Source of the DNA: Atopobium fossor DSM 15642 | GTDB taxonomy: Bacteria; Actinomycetota; Coriobacteriia; Coriobacteriales; Atopobiaceae | Length of the DNA: 64,000 nt | NCBI RefSeq assembly: GCF_000483125.1 | Contig: NZ_AXXR01000003.1 | Location: 186,001 to 250,000, forward strand | Reading direction: 5' to 3' | Shown here: positions 36,260 to 45,367 of the stretch, in pieces | Layout: every line of letters begins with the position of its first letter | Position numbering within the stretch: the first letter of the stretch is position 1 | The notes under the pieces: generated by a model | Database searches by the model: none | Seen by the model: only the letters and a program-made list of their open reading frames with translations | Told to the model about the DNA's origin: nothing | Made by a program: the position numbers and the translations under genes

Positions 36260-36661
36260 CTACACGCGACGACGCTTGCACGGACGGCAACCGTTGTGCG
36301 GAATGGGGGTCTTGTCCTGAATGCTCGAAACCTCAAGGCCAGCAGCCTGGAGGGAACGAATGGCGGTCTCACGACCAGAGCCGGGGCCCTTTACAAACAC
36401 GGAAACCTTGTGCAGACCGTGCTCCATAGCTGCCTTGGCGCATGCCTCTGCTGCCATCTGTGCAGCAAAAGGAGTGGACTTACGAGAGCCCTTAAAGCCA
36501 ACAGTACCGGCAGACTGCCATGCAATTACATTACCCTGAGGGTCAGTAATCGAAATAATTGTGTTGTTAAAGGTGCTCTTGATGTGAGCCTGTCCAACAG
36601 CAATGTTCTTACGCTCAGAGCGCTTTACGCGTGCGCGAGCGTTCTTCTTCTGTGTAGCCAT
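36260..36661 (-). CDS. rpsK: 30S ribosomal protein S11
   Basis: Small-subunit platform protein near the mRNA exit. 133 residues with [41 protein letters not shown] and the closing [20 protein letters not shown]. It is 12 nt downstream of rpsM in the alpha operon. Confidence 0.98.
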   Translation of the reverse strand: MATQKKNARARVKRSERKNIAVGQAHIKSTFNNTIISITDPQGNVIAWQSAGTVGFKGSRKSTPFAAQMAAEACAKAAMEHGLHKVSVFVKGPGSGRETAIRSLQAAGLEVSSIQDKTPIPHNGCRPCKRRRV

Positions 36662-36673
36662 TGTCTAGTCTCC

Positions 36674-37042
36674 CTACTTCTTCTTGCCGCCGACCTGACG
36701 ACGCTTACCCTTACGGGTACGAGCGTTCGTGTGGGTGCGCTGACCATGGACAGGAAGACCCTTGCGATGACGAAGGCCGCGGTAGCAACCAATCTCCATC
36801 AAACGGGCTACGTTCTGACGAACTTCACGACGCAAATCGCCTTCGACAGTATAGTTAGCATCGATGGCGTCACGAAGCTTGGTTACTTCGTCCTCAGTGA
36901 GGTCACGTACGTGAGTACCTGGATTTACTCCAGCTGCTTCACAAATCTTGGAAGCGCTGGTGCGGCCAATGCCGTAGATATAAGTTAGACCGATCTCGAC
37001 ACGCTTCTCGCGTGGGAGGTCGACACCGTTAATACGGGCCAA
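36674..37042 (-). CDS. rpsM: 30S ribosomal protein S13
   Basis: Small-subunit head protein forming the B1 bridges to the 50S. 122 residues: [20 protein letters not shown], the helix-two-turn-helix [19 protein letters not shown], and the basic [20 protein letters not shown] tail. The start codon is TTG (37040-37042) with GAGGAG 7 nt upstream; no ATG or GTG is available at the conserved N-terminus. Confidence 0.97.
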   Translation of the reverse strand: MARINGVDLPREKRVEIGLTYIYGIGRTSASKICEAAGVNPGTHVRDLTEDEVTKLRDAIDANYTVEGDLRREVRQNVARLMEIGCYRGLRHRKGLPVHGQRTHTNARTRKGKRRQVGGKKK

Positions 37043-37057
37043 CTTCGTGCTCCTCTC

Positions 37058-37171
37058 TTAGCCCTGGCGCTGCTTATGGCGCGGGTTCTCGCAAATCACG
37101 TATACCTTACCGTGACGGCGAATGACTTTGCACTTATCGCACATCTTTTTAACGGAAGGACGTACCTTCAT
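37058..37171 (-). CDS. rpmJ: 50S ribosomal protein L36 (zinc-binding)
   Basis: 37-residue protein [20 protein letters not shown] followed by [17 protein letters not shown]. The zinc ligands Cys11, Cys14, Cys27 and His32 are all present, i.e. the C-plus form. It lies 15 nt before rpsM; spacing and order infA-rpmJ-rpsM are the bacterial norm. The upstream gap (37172-37311) contains hairpins. Confidence 0.97.
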   Translation of the reverse strand: MKVRPSVKKMCDKCKVIRRHGKVYVICENPRHKQRQG

Positions 37172-37221
37172 TTTCAATTCCTCTCGATAGTTCTATTACG
37201 AACCCTCGTGCTATGGTGGCT

Positions 37222-37239
37222 GATCAGGTGGAGCTGATC
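37222..37239 (-). promoter_or_regulatory. Small hairpin in the infA-rpmJ spacer
   Basis: GATCAG (37222-37227) pairs with CTGATC (37234-37239). It lies in a 140-nt spacer that also carries a TGTCC/GGACA hairpin near 37290. The spacer is longer than usual and may modulate rpmJ/rpsM expression. Confidence 0.3.
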
Positions 37240-37311
37240 TAGCGCTATCTACTCGCCCAGCCGCAGGCGTGAATAACCGTTTGCTGTCCCTTACAAGGAC
37301 AAAGCGCTTAC

Positions 37312-37530
37312 TTACTTGTAACGGTAAGTAATGCGTCCACGAGTCAAGTCATAGGGAGAAATCTCCACTACAACTTTGTCACCAGGAAGAATACGAATGT
37401 AGTTCATTCGAATCTTGCCCGAGATAGTGCACAAAATAGTGCTTCCGTTTTCGAGCTCAACATTGAACATCGCATTTGGCAGTGGCTCGAGTACTTTTCC
37501 CTCAAGCTCGATTGCGTCCTGTTTGCTCAC
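37312..37530 (-). CDS. infA: Translation initiation factor IF-1
   Basis: S1-like OB-fold protein occupying the ribosomal A site during initiation. 72 residues from a GTG at 37530: [20 protein letters not shown], then [28 protein letters not shown] and [15 protein letters not shown]. The GTG gives the canonical N-terminus and has GAGAGG 7 nt upstream; reading eight codons further upstream would add unrelated residues. Confidence 0.97.
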   Translation of the reverse strand: MSKQDAIELEGKVLEPLPNAMFNVELENGSTILCTISGKIRMNYIRILPGDKVVVEISPYDLTRGRITYRYK

Positions 37531-37623
37531 TGGTGTATACCTCTCCTCGCACAATATCGGCGATTAGACATCATACCTAAACAATTGGTATTTTGTCCAA
37601 ACGTCACCAATTGAACATAGATT

Positions 37624-38412
37624 CTAAAGCTGACCACCATACAAGGAGCACCATGCACCGTTGTCATCGGCGGAAACAATTACCGGACCATCTTCTGTAA
37701 TCGCAACAGTATTCTCATAATGCGCTGCCAAAGAATGATCGATAGTGGAAACTGTCCAACCATTGGGAGCTACATCAACCGTAGGATTACCAAAGGTAAT
37801 CATGGGTTCGATTGCAATTACCATACCAACCTGCAGGCGAACACCACGACCGCGCTTACCATAGTTAGGAACATTTGGCTCTTCGTGCATGTCACGGCCA
37901 ACACCATGGCCTACATACTCACGAAGAACTCCAAAACCGTTCTTCTCGGCAAGCTCTTGACAGGCATTTCCAATATCACCTACATGATTACCAGGAAGAG
38001 CCTGAGTAATTGCTGCTTTAAGACAATCACGCGTTACCTCGCATAATGCCTTAGCCTCACGGGAAGGCTCACCAACAAAGAAGGTCCAAGCGTTGTCGCC
38101 AGCCCAACCATTTACTGTTGCTCCCGTATCAATAGAAATGATATCGCCTTCGGAAAGACGAACGTCAGCAGAAGGAATACCATGGACTACTTGCTCATTT
38201 ACACTTGCGCAAATAGAGCCAGGAAAGCCGCCGTATCCCTTAAAGGTGGGAGTTCCGCCGTGCATGCGGATTACACTCTCGGCAATCTGATCAAGTTCCA
38301 ACGTACTTACGCCAGGCTTGATCGCAGCACCAACGCGGCGGAGCGCCATCTTAGACAGCGCTCCGGAGACTTTCATTTCTTCAATCTGCTGCGGTGTTTT
38401 GATAATAATCAT
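37624..38412 (-). CDS. map: Methionine aminopeptidase, type I
   Basis: Removes initiator Met cotranslationally. 262 residues with the five metal ligands of the pita-bread fold: Asp in SIDTGATVNGWAGDNAWTF (two Asp), His in YVGHGVGRDMHEEPNVPN, Glu in AIEPMITFG and Glu near the C-terminus (VAITEDGPVIV). It lacks the N-terminal zinc-finger extension of some actinobacterial isoforms. Its ATG overlaps the adk stop (ATGA), so translation is coupled. Confidence 0.97.
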   Translation of the reverse strand: MIIIKTPQQIEEMKVSGALSKMALRRVGAAIKPGVSTLELDQIAESVIRMHGGTPTFKGYGGFPGSICASVNEQVVHGIPSADVRLSEGDIISIDTGATVNGWAGDNAWTFFVGEPSREAKALCEVTRDCLKAAITQALPGNHVGDIGNACQELAEKNGFGVLREYVGHGVGRDMHEEPNVPNYGKRGRGVRLQVGMVIAIEPMITFGNPTVDVAPNGWTVSTIDHSLAAHYENTVAITEDGPVIVSADDNGAWCSLYGGQL

Positions 38413-39035
38413 AGACCGAGCTGATCCTTTACATCTAGGTAGACAACATCAACAGGGCGATCGCCATCAACCTTGTTGAGAAGACCACGCTGCTGGTAAT
38501 ATTCAACAAGTGGCGAAGTCTGCTGCTCGTAGACATCAAGGCGATGCTTAATAGTCTCGGGCTTGTCGTCATCACGCTGATACATTTCTCCATCGCACCT
38601 TGGGCAAACCTCGTTTGCGGCAGTACCGGTATAACCACATACCTTGCAAGTACGACGTCCGCTTAAGCGTGCAACAATAACATCGGCTGCTACATCTACA
38701 AGCAGTGCAGAGTCGATGGACTTACCCATAGTTTCTAACGCATCATCAAGAGCAACTGCTTGAGCCGTATTACGAGGGAAGCCGTCTAGAATAAAACCCT
38801 TCTGTGCATCTTCTGCATCAAGACGTTCTTTTACCAAGTCAATAATAAGTTCATCAGGTACCAAGGTACCAGCATCCATAAAAGACTTAGCTTTTACGCC
38901 TAGAGAGCTTTGAGCCTTAACAGCTGCACGAAGCATATCTCCAGTAGAAATATGAGCCACTCCGAATTCAGCTACAAGCTTCTGAGCCTGAGTTCCCTTA
39001 CCTGCGCCAGGAGCGCCGAGCAATACGATGTTCAT
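38409..39035 (-). CDS. adk: Adenylate kinase (zinc-LID type)
   Basis: Interconverts ATP+AMP and 2 ADP. P-loop GAPGAGKGTQ (7-16), HISTGDMLRAAV, DGFPRNTAQA and the LID with four Cys (CKVCGYTG ... CPRCDGE), which bind structural zinc as in Gram-positive enzymes. 208 residues from ATG 39035; GTG 39044, closer to the SD (GTAGGAG), would add three residues. It sits between secY and map. Confidence 0.96.
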   Translation of the reverse strand: MNIVLLGAPGAGKGTQAQKLVAEFGVAHISTGDMLRAAVKAQSSLGVKAKSFMDAGTLVPDELIIDLVKERLDAEDAQKGFILDGFPRNTAQAVALDDALETMGKSIDSALLVDVAADVIVARLSGRRTCKVCGYTGTAANEVCPRCDGEMYQRDDDKPETIKHRLDVYEQQTSPLVEYYQQRGLLNKVDGDRPVDVVYLDVKDQLGL

Positions 39036-39051
39036 GTACGTCACTCTTCTC

Positions 39052-40338
39052 CTACTTAAAGAAGCCCTCGTAGTTATGCATCTTCAGCTGTGCCTCAAGT
39101 TGGGAGATGGTGTCCATTGCAACACCAACCATAATCAAAATCGAGGTACCGCCAAACGTCCTAATAAGCGCATTGGACGTAAAGGTAAATGCAATAGAAG
39201 GAACCACTGCAATGAGTGCCATAAAGATAGCACCGGGCAGCGTAATATGATCAAGCGTGCTCTTAATGTAAGCAGCGGTAGCAGAACCTGGACGTACACC
39301 AGGAATGAAGCCACCTTGCTTCTTGAGGTTATCTGCTGTCTCCTCTGGATTAAACACCATTGAAGTGTAGAAGTAAGCAAAGAAGACAATGAGCAAAACA
39401 GAGAGAGTCCAGTTTACCCAGCCCGAAGAAACAGCATTCGCAACACTGTTAATCCAATCAACACCTGGGAAGAACACAGCAATCTGTGCAGGGAAGTAGA
39501 GAATTGCAGAAGCAAAAATGATGGGAACTACGCCTGCAGTATTTACCTTAATTGGTAGATACGTAGACTGACCACCCATAATCCTACGGCCTACAACACG
39601 CTTTGCATACTGAATAGGAATACGACGCTGACCACGCTCAATGTAAACAATGAACGGAATAACAAGCGCAATTACCAAAACAGTAAGGATTGCGTACAGA
39701 ATACCCTTATCAGAAGACTGGATAGTGCCCTGGATTGCTGAAGGAAGACCACTCATGATATTGGTAAAGATAATCAGAGACATACCATTACCTACACCAC
39801 GCTGAGTGATAACCTCACCGAGCCACATAATCATGATTGCGCCTGTAACCATAGTTACAACAACCACTGCATCCATGAGAAACTCGGGTGCGCCACTGTT
39901 TGCAAAGCTAATACCAAAAGCAGGACTCTTAAACAAGAAGAGATAGCCAACGGCGCTGATAAACGCAAGCACAATCGTAATATAGCGGTTATATTGCGTA
40001 ATCTTGCGCTGACCAGACTCGCCTTCCTTGGCAAGCTCACTCAAAGAAGGAACAACAGTCTGCATCATCTGCATAATAATTTCTGCAGTGATGTACGGCA
40101 TGATACCTAGGCTAAACAGCGACACACGAGAGAGTGCACCACCCGAAAATAGGTCGAGCACTGAAATAAAACTTGCATTAGAAGATGCGCTCTTGTAAGC
40201 AGCAAGCATGCCTGCAAAGGGAATGCCCGGTACAGGAAGGTGTGAACCAATCCTGTACAGGAACAAAATACCCAACGTAAGCAAAATCTTGTTACGAAGC
40301 TCTTTAATGCGGAATGCGTTGGCGATTCCCTTTAGCAC
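39052..40338 (-). CDS. secY: Preprotein translocase subunit SecY
   Basis: Channel of the Sec translocon. 428 residues, ten TM helices: RNKILLTLGILFLYRIGSHL, PYITAEIIMQMM, the cytosolic loop YIERGQRRIPIQYAKRVVGR with the ribosome-contact basic residues, and PEETADNLKKQGGFIPGVRPG. The start is GTG and overlaps the rplO stop by 7 nt, implying coupled translation. Confidence 0.97.
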   Translation of the reverse strand: MLKGIANAFRIKELRNKILLTLGILFLYRIGSHLPVPGIPFAGMLAAYKSASSNASFISVLDLFSGGALSRVSLFSLGIMPYITAEIIMQMMQTVVPSLSELAKEGESGQRKITQYNRYITIVLAFISAVGYLFLFKSPAFGISFANSGAPEFLMDAVVVVTMVTGAIMIMWLGEVITQRGVGNGMSLIIFTNIMSGLPSAIQGTIQSSDKGILYAILTVLVIALVIPFIVYIERGQRRIPIQYAKRVVGRRIMGGQSTYLPIKVNTAGVVPIIFASAILYFPAQIAVFFPGVDWINSVANAVSSGWVNWTLSVLLIVFFAYFYTSMVFNPEETADNLKKQGGFIPGVRPGSATAAYIKSTLDHITLPGAIFMALIAVVPSIAFTFTSNALIRTFGGTSILIMVGVAMDTISQLEAQLKMHNYEGFFK

Positions 40339-40781
40339 GGGAGATCAACCTTTCCTCCAGCCGCCTCAATCTTAGCCTTAGCAGAAGCGGAAACTTTATC
40401 CACCTTGACGGTAAGCTTCTTAGTAATCTCGCCGTCACCGAGGACCTTAACGGGAACGAGCTCGGACTTAATTACGCCCTTCTCTACCAAAGCAGCACCA
40501 TCTACCGTGTCGCCATCGGAGAAAAGACCATCGAGACGAGCAACGTTTACAGGAGCATACTCGACACGATTAATGTTGCGGAAGCCTGGGAGCTTAGGAA
40601 GGCGCATAGCTAAAGGCTGCTGACCGCCCTCGAAACCTGAACCCTTGCCGCCACCTGCGCGGGAAAGCTGACCGTTTTGACCGCGGCCAGCGGTAGTACC
40701 ATGACCAGAGGAGTTACCGCGACCCACGCGCTTGCGGGCCTTCTTGGCACCCTCTGCGGGACGAAGATCATTGAGCTGCAT
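40332..40781 (-). CDS. rplO: 50S ribosomal protein L15
   Basis: 149 residues with the Gly-rich N-terminal extension RVGRGNSSGHGTTAGRGQNG that threads into 23S rRNA, GFEGGQQPLAMRLPK, and the C-terminal globular part ending AAGGKVDLPC. It lies between rpmD and secY. Confidence 0.98.
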   Translation of the reverse strand: MQLNDLRPAEGAKKARKRVGRGNSSGHGTTAGRGQNGQLSRAGGGKGSGFEGGQQPLAMRLPKLPGFRNINRVEYAPVNVARLDGLFSDGDTVDGAALVEKGVIKSELVPVKVLGDGEITKKLTVKVDKVSASAKAKIEAAGGKVDLPC

Positions 40782-40794
40782 AGTAGGCTAACTC

Positions 40795-40983
40795 CTAGTT
40801 CTCTTCTACAGTCACGAGGTGCTTGACCTTAAAGATCATACCTCGGACACTGGGATTATCGGGAAGTACGGCTACGTCGTTAATCTTACGAAGGCCCATT
40901 GCACGGCATGTTGCCGTCTGATCCTTCTTTACAGAAGCTACGGCGCTACGAACGAGCGTAACCTTAAGAGTCTTGTCTGCCAT
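40795..40983 (-). CDS. rpmD: 50S ribosomal protein L30
   Basis: 62 residues: LKVTLVRSAVASVKKDQTAT, MGLRKINDVAVLPDNPSVRG and MIFKVKHLVTVEE, the bacterial short L30. It is flanked by rpsE (2 nt) and rplO (13 nt). Confidence 0.97.
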   Translation of the reverse strand: MADKTLKVTLVRSAVASVKKDQTATCRAMGLRKINDVAVLPDNPSVRGMIFKVKHLVTVEEN

Positions 40984-40985
40984 TA

Positions 40986-41507
40986 TTAGTTCTCCTTACC
41001 GACGAACATCTCGCCGACGGTCAGGCCACGACGCTCAGCGGTCTGCTCGGGGCTCTCAAGCTCCTTGAGACCCTCTGCGGCTGCCTTAATCATGTTAAGT
41101 GCATTGTCGGTACCTAGAGAGTTTGCAAGTACATTGGTGATGCCAGCAAGCTCAAAGAGGGGGCGTACAGGACCGCCGGCAATAACACCGGTACCCTCTA
41201 CTGCAGGCTGAATAAGAACGCGGCCTGCGCCATAATGACCCTCTACTGCATGAGGTACAGAACCAGACTCGGTAATAGGTACCTTAAACATGTTCTTCTT
41301 GGCGTCGTCAACTGCCTTCTGAATTGCCAGAGGCACCTCGGCGGAACGACCAGAACCAAGACCTACGTTGCCCTTACCATCGCCCACTACTACCAGTGCG
41401 ACCAAAGACATACGGCGACCGCCCTTAACAGTCTTGGAAACACGGCGGATGAATACTACGCGCTCCTGAAGATCAGTCTCTTGCTGGCGCTTACGATCAC
41501 GTGCCAT
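40986..41507 (-). CDS. rpsE: 30S ribosomal protein S5
   Basis: 173 residues: double-stranded RNA-binding-like domain LQERVVFIRRVSKTVKGGRR, VVVGDGKGNVGLGSGRSAEV, then VLIQPAVEGTGVIAGGPVRP and LFELAGITNVLANSLGT. The loop VSKTVKGGRRMS is where spectinomycin-resistance changes are known in other bacteria; it looks wild type. Confidence 0.98.
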   Translation of the reverse strand: MARDRKRQQETDLQERVVFIRRVSKTVKGGRRMSLVALVVVGDGKGNVGLGSGRSAEVPLAIQKAVDDAKKNMFKVPITESGSVPHAVEGHYGAGRVLIQPAVEGTGVIAGGPVRPLFELAGITNVLANSLGTDNALNMIKAAAEGLKELESPEQTAERRGLTVGEMFVGKEN

Positions 41508-41518
41508 CTAAATTCCTC

Positions 41519-41887
41519 CTAGAACTTCAGGCCCGCGTTGCGGGCGCCATCTGCGAGTGCCTGGATACGACCATGGTACACACGGCCACCACGATCGAAC
41601 GTAACCTCAGTTACGCCCTTCTCGACAGCGCGCTTTGCAACGAGCTCGCCTACGAACGCAGCAGCCTCCTTATTGGAAGCCACCTTGCCTGTTGCCTTGA
41701 ACTCAGGGTCGAGTGTGGAGGCAGCACAAATGGTTTTGGCAGCGACATCGTCGATTACCTGTGCATAAATGTTGGCATTGGTACGGTGTACGCTCAAGCG
41801 AGGACGCTCGGGGGTACCCGAAATCTTGGCGCGGACACGGCGCTGGCGGCGCTTAAGTCCGAGCAACTTTGCCTTAAACTTGTTCAT
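41519..41887 (-). CDS. rplR: 50S ribosomal protein L18
   Basis: 5S rRNA-binding protein. 122 residues: [55 protein letters not shown] and terminal NAGLKF. ATG 41887 is preferred (AGGAG 5 nt upstream) over the GTG two codons earlier. Confidence 0.97.
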   Translation of the reverse strand: MNKFKAKLLGLKRRQRRVRAKISGTPERPRLSVHRTNANIYAQVIDDVAAKTICAASTLDPEFKATGKVASNKEAAAFVGELVAKRAVEKGVTEVTFDRGGRVYHGRIQALADGARNAGLKF

Positions 41888-41949
41888 TAACACTCCTTTT
41901 TATGCCGCCACCTAACGGGGTGACGGTCTTTTATATTCGCAAGGCGAGG

Positions 41950-42486
41950 TTACTTAGCAGCCTTACCAAGCTTACGACGGATGTGCTCACCAACGTAGTG
42001 AATACCCTTGCCCTTGTAGGGCTCTGGAGCACGCTTAGCGCGAATCTCGGCGGCAACCTGACCAACCTGCTCCTTAGAAATGCCCTTTACGTTGATGTGA
42101 GTGTTATCGGGTACCTCGAAAGTAATACCTTCGGGTGCGGGATAAGGTACTGGATGAGAATAACCAAGAGAAAGCTCGAGATCTTTGCCCTTAAGAGCTG
42201 CACGGTAACCAACACCAGTGAGCTCAAGTTGCTTCTCAAAACCAGCAGAAACACCAATAACCATGTTGTTAATAAGGGTGCGTACAAGACCCTGCTGTGC
42301 GTTGGACTCGGTGGAGTCATCTACGCGAGAAACCAGAATCTCCTCGCCCTCCTGAGCAATGTTTACAAGCTCAGAGAAGGTGCGCTCGAGCTCACCTTTG
42401 GAGCCCTTTACGCTTACCTTAGAACCATCTACTGTCACGGTGACTCCAGAAGGAATCTGGACAGGCTTCTTACCGATACGAGACAC
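41950..42486 (-). CDS. rplF: 50S ribosomal protein L6
   Basis: 178 residues forming two related RNA-binding halves: MSRIGKKPVQIPSGVTVTVD, NNMVIGVSAGFEKQLELTGV, GYRAALKGKDLELSLGYSHP and EPYKGKGIHYVGEHIRRKLG. The start codon is GTG with AAAGGAG upstream. Confidence 0.98.
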   Translation of the reverse strand: MSRIGKKPVQIPSGVTVTVDGSKVSVKGSKGELERTFSELVNIAQEGEEILVSRVDDSTESNAQQGLVRTLINNMVIGVSAGFEKQLELTGVGYRAALKGKDLELSLGYSHPVPYPAPEGITFEVPDNTHINVKGISKEQVGQVAAEIRAKRAPEPYKGKGIHYVGEHIRRKLGKAAK

Positions 42487-42515
42487 GGTGTCTCCTTTCC
42501 TAATTCCTTAGAGTC

Positions 42516-42914
42516 TTACCAAATGTAAGCGATGACCTCGCCGCCAACGCCGTTCTTACGTGCATCGCGGTCGCACATCATGCCCTTAGAAGTGGAAATA
42601 ATTGCAGTACCAAGACCACCAAGTACACGAGGCAAATCCTCTACTGCAGAGTAAATACGCAGACCGGGCTTAGAGATACGACGGATGCCCTTGATGGTCT
42701 TTGCGCGACGCTCACCATACTTAAGTGTGATGGTCAGAGTCTTTTGGGGCTTAGTGTCCTCTACAACATAGCCCTCTACATAGCCCTCTTCGCTAATAAC
42801 GCGAGCGACCTCAACAAGAACCTTAGTGGAAGGCATAGATACGGTTGCCTTACCAGCAGAGTTCGCATTGCGGATGCGCGTAAGCATATCAGCAATAGGA
42901 TCGGTAACGTTCAT
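42516..42914 (-). CDS. rpsH: 30S ribosomal protein S8
   Basis: 132 residues: DPIADMLTRIRNANSAGKAT, ISKPGLRIYSAVEDLPRVLG and GLGTAIISTSKGMMCDRDARK. In E. coli S8 is the repressor of the spc operon and binds mRNA at the start of rplE; here rplE is preceded by an unusual structured leader, which makes that control worth testing. Confidence 0.98.
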   Translation of the reverse strand: MNVTDPIADMLTRIRNANSAGKATVSMPSTKVLVEVARVISEEGYVEGYVVEDTKPQKTLTITLKYGERRAKTIKGIRRISKPGLRIYSAVEDLPRVLGGLGTAIISTSKGMMCDRDARKNGVGGEVIAYIW

Positions 42915-43012
42915 GTAGTTTTCTCCTTTGTTAGAGATGAATTTCCATGTCTGGTTCGCTTAAACCCATGGTAAAAGCGCCTTTACATGGCTGCTTCCTC
43001 AGCAGCAGCTGT

Positions 43013-43198
43013 TTACCAGCTGGCCTTCTTTACGCCAGGAAGCTCGCCCTTGCTTGCAAGCTCACGGAAGCAAACACGGCACAAACCGAACTTGCGATAT
43101 ACGGAGTGGGGACGACCACAACGCTGGCAACGGTTCTGAGTGCGCGTAGAGTACTTCGGCTCACGCGAAGCCTTGACGATCATCGATGTCTTAGCCAC
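43013..43198 (-). CDS. rpsN: 30S ribosomal protein S14, type Z (zinc-binding)
   Basis: 61 residues, the short form with a Cys4 zinc knuckle: [20 protein letters not shown], then [18 protein letters not shown]. The start is GTG with AAGGAGG 4 nt upstream. It is positioned between rplE and rpsH. Confidence 0.98.
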   Translation of the reverse strand: MAKTSMIVKASREPKYSTRTQNRCQRCGRPHSVYRKFGLCRVCFRELASKGELPGVKKASW

Positions 43199-43262
43199 AA
43201 ATCCTCCTTCATAAAGTCGTCTTGGCGTATACCAAGCCGCGACTTACCAAATAATAAATGCC

Positions 43263-43829
43263 TTAGTTCTTCTTAAAGGGGAAGTTAAAGGCGGCGAGAA
43301 GTGCCTTACCCTCTTCGTCGGTACCAGCAGTGGTAACAATGGTGATATCCATACCACGCGTGTGGTCCATCTTATCGAAGTCAATCTCGGGGAAGATGAG
43401 CTGCTCGGTTACGCCCATGGAGAAATTACCACGGCCATCGAAGCTCTTATCGGAAATACCACGGAAATCGCGAATGCGAGGAATTGCAACAGCAATCAAA
43501 CGATCGAGGAATTCCCACATACGATCACCGCGAAGGGTAACCTTAGCGCCAATGGGCATACCAGCGCGCAGGTGGAAGGTTGCAATAGACTTACGAGCGC
43601 GGGTAATAATGGGCTGCTGACCCGTAATAACACGAAGGTCTGCTACAGCACCATCAATTGCCTTAGCATCGGTTGCAGCCTCGCCAACACCCATGTTAAC
43701 CACGATCTTCTCAAACTTAGGGATCATGTTTACATTGGCGTAGCCAAACTGCTTCTGGAGCTCGTCACGAACGGTGGCGAAGTACTGCTCCTTCAAGCGA
43801 GGGACTACTTTGTCCTTCTGATCTGCCAT
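43263..43829 (-). CDS. rplE: 50S ribosomal protein L5
   Basis: 5S rRNA-binding protein of the central protuberance. 188 residues: [57 protein letters not shown] and [20 protein letters not shown]. Unlike the usual arrangement, it is 274 nt away from rplX, behind a terminator and a structured leader, so it probably begins an independently controlled unit. Confidence 0.98.
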   Translation of the reverse strand: MADQKDKVVPRLKEQYFATVRDELQKQFGYANVNMIPKFEKIVVNMGVGEAATDAKAIDGAVADLRVITGQQPIITRARKSIATFHLRAGMPIGAKVTLRGDRMWEFLDRLIAVAIPRIRDFRGISDKSFDGRGNFSMGVTEQLIFPEIDFDKMDHTRGMDITIVTTAGTDEEGKALLAAFNFPFKKN

Positions 43830-43855
43830 GTTGTCTCCTTAACTCATGGTGGCTT

Positions 43856-43900
43856 ACGCGCGGGGATCGCCTCGCGCCCCTTTGTTTGGCATGCAAAGGG
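43856..43900 (-). promoter_or_regulatory. Structured 5' leader of rplE
   Basis: Two potential stems close to the rplE start: CCCTTTG (43878-43884) with CAAAGGG (43894-43900), and a GC-rich CGCG/GGGG...CCCC/CGCG structure around 43856-43880. The position matches where S8 represses rplE translation in E. coli; assignment as an r-protein binding site is inference. Confidence 0.4.
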
Positions 43901-44035
43901 CCATAGCACGCCCATTACGCATAGACATGCATCGATACAGTTTAGTGATTTGCGCGACGCATTACCACTGTTTAGTAGATTATCTTGAGATTTTCACACG
44001 TAGCCTGCACATTTATGACGTTCTCAAGGCCATAA

Positions 44036-44072
44036 AGACAAGAAAAGACCCTGCTCCTTAGAACAGGGTCTT
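44036..44072 (-). terminator. Intrinsic terminator between rplX and rplE
   Basis: On the minus strand AAGACCCTG ... CAGGGTCTT (44072-44064 with 44053-44045) forms a perfect 9-bp stem with a 10-nt loop, followed by TTCTTGTCTTTATG. It lies 32 nt after the rplX stop, inside what is normally a continuous spc operon. Confidence 0.75.
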
Positions 44073-44103
44073 GTACATGCTACCGAGAAATTCTAGCTGT
44101 TGC

Positions 44104-44412
44104 TTAAATTTCCTCACCGGAACGCTTTGCATAGCGAACCTTGGTGCCATCCTCGGATACGCGGTAGCCTACGCGGGTAGGCTTGCCATCCTTAGGATCT
44201 ACGAGGGCAACATTGGAAACGTCGATAGGAGCTTCCTTGGATACGATGCCGCCCTGCTGGTTAGCCTGGGTAGGACGCATTGCCTTCTTAATGATTGCAA
44301 CGCCTTCTACAACAACCTTATTCTTGGAAGGAAGCGCACGCAAAACCTTGCCCTGCTTGCCCTTGTCCTTACCAGAAATTACTACTACGAGGTCGTCCTT
44401 CTTAATTTTCAT
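44104..44412 (-). CDS. rplX: 50S ribosomal protein L24
   Basis: 102 residues starting [20 protein letters not shown] (KOW motif) with [18 protein letters not shown] and [20 protein letters not shown]. It is 14 nt downstream of rplN and followed by an intrinsic terminator. Confidence 0.98.
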   Translation of the reverse strand: MKIKKDDLVVVISGKDKGKQGKVLRALPSKNKVVVEGVAIIKKAMRPTQANQQGGIVSKEAPIDVSNVALVDPKDGKPTRVGYRVSEDGTKVRYAKRSGEEI

Positions 44413-44426
44413 ATTCGCTCCCTTGC

Positions 44427-44795
44427 CTACAGCGTCTCAGGTGCGAGAGAGACGATCTTCATGTACTTGCGATCACGCAACTCACGGGCAACAGGCCCAA
44501 AGATGCGGGTACCGATAGGATTACCATCCTTGTTGATTACAACGCAAGCGTTTTGATCAAAGCGGATGTAGCTACCGTCTTTACGACGGGTCTCCTTAAC
44601 GGTACGAACGATAACGCAACGTACGATATCGCCCTTCTTTACATTGCCACCAGGGGTAGCCTCCTGAACAGCACCAATAACGACGTCGCCAATACCGGCA
44701 TAACGACGCTTGGAACCACCCAGAATCTTGATGCACTTCACGCGTCGCGCGCCGGAGTTATCGGCAACTGCGAGCATGGTCTCCATTTGAATCAT
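44427..44795 (-). CDS. rplN: 50S ribosomal protein L14
   Basis: 122 residues from ATG 44795 (GGAGG upstream): [60 protein letters not shown] and [20 protein letters not shown]. The longer upstream reading frame is not coding in the family. An 82-nt gap with a hairpin precedes it. Confidence 0.98.
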   Translation of the reverse strand: MIQMETMLAVADNSGARRVKCIKILGGSKRRYAGIGDVVIGAVQEATPGGNVKKGDIVRCVIVRTVKETRRKDGSYIRFDQNACVVINKDGNPIGTRIFGPVARELRDRKYMKIVSLAPETL

Positions 44796-44823
44796 CAGAT
44801 CCTCCGAACATATCCTGCCAGAG

Positions 44824-44845
44824 GTGTGTCCATCGAGCGACACAC
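44824..44845 (-). promoter_or_regulatory. Hairpin between rpsQ and rplN
   Basis: GTGTGTC (44824-44830) pairs with GACACAC (44839-44845), 8-nt loop, with GCCA/TGGC pairing outside it. No T-run, so probably an mRNA structure in the rplN leader rather than a terminator. Confidence 0.4.
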
Positions 44846-44877
44846 ATGGCATGGAGTGGAATACTTAAAGATCGTGC

Positions 44878-45144
44878 TTACTTGGCCTTCTCAACGACCT
44901 CAACGACACGCCACCTCTTGGTCTTAGACAGAGGACGAGTCTCCATTACACGGATGGTATCACCCAAACCGGCAACACCCTCCTCGTCATGGCAGTGAAG
45001 CTTCTTGGTGATGGTCATCATCTTGCCGTACTTAGGATGACGCTTGCGGTCCACAATCTGGATGGTCACGGTCTTCTCGCCAGAGATAGACGTAACGACG
45101 CCAGTGCGGAGCTTGCGCGAATTCCTGGTTTCGATATCGCTCAT
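44878..45144 (-). CDS. rpsQ: 30S ribosomal protein S17
   Basis: 88 residues, OB fold: RKLRTGVVTSISGEKTVTIQ, VDRKRHPKYGKMMTITKKLH, then DTIRVMETRPLSKTKRWRVV. 17 nt downstream of rpmC; the canonical S10/spc order is kept. Confidence 0.98.
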   Translation of the reverse strand: MSDIETRNSRKLRTGVVTSISGEKTVTIQIVDRKRHPKYGKMMTITKKLHCHDEEGVAGLGDTIRVMETRPLSKTKRWRVVEVVEKAK

Positions 45145-45161
45145 ATTTTATCTCCTGCGAT

Positions 45162-45365
45162 CTACTTAGACTGTGCTGCGATTTGACGAGCACGCATCTC
45201 GGTCTGGACGCGGGCAATGTCACGCTTGACGGTGGTTACACGCGCTGTATTGTCCAACTGGCTGGTAGCCATCTGGAAGCGGAGGTTAAACAGCTCGGCA
45301 CGGCCGTCCTCTAGCTTTTGAGTGAGCTCCTCATCAGAGAGCTCGCGGAGTTCAGTCGACTTCAT
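45162..45365 (-). CDS. rpmC: 50S ribosomal protein L29
   Basis: 67 residues: LRELSDEELTQKLEDGRAEL, FNLRFQMATSQLDNTARVTT, VKRDIARVQTEMRAR. It starts 2 nt after rplP. The tunnel-exit location makes it a chaperone and SRP docking neighbour. Confidence 0.98.
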   Translation of the reverse strand: MKSTELRELSDEELTQKLEDGRAELFNLRFQMATSQLDNTARVTTVKRDIARVQTEMRARQIAAQSK

Positions 45366-45367
45366 GG

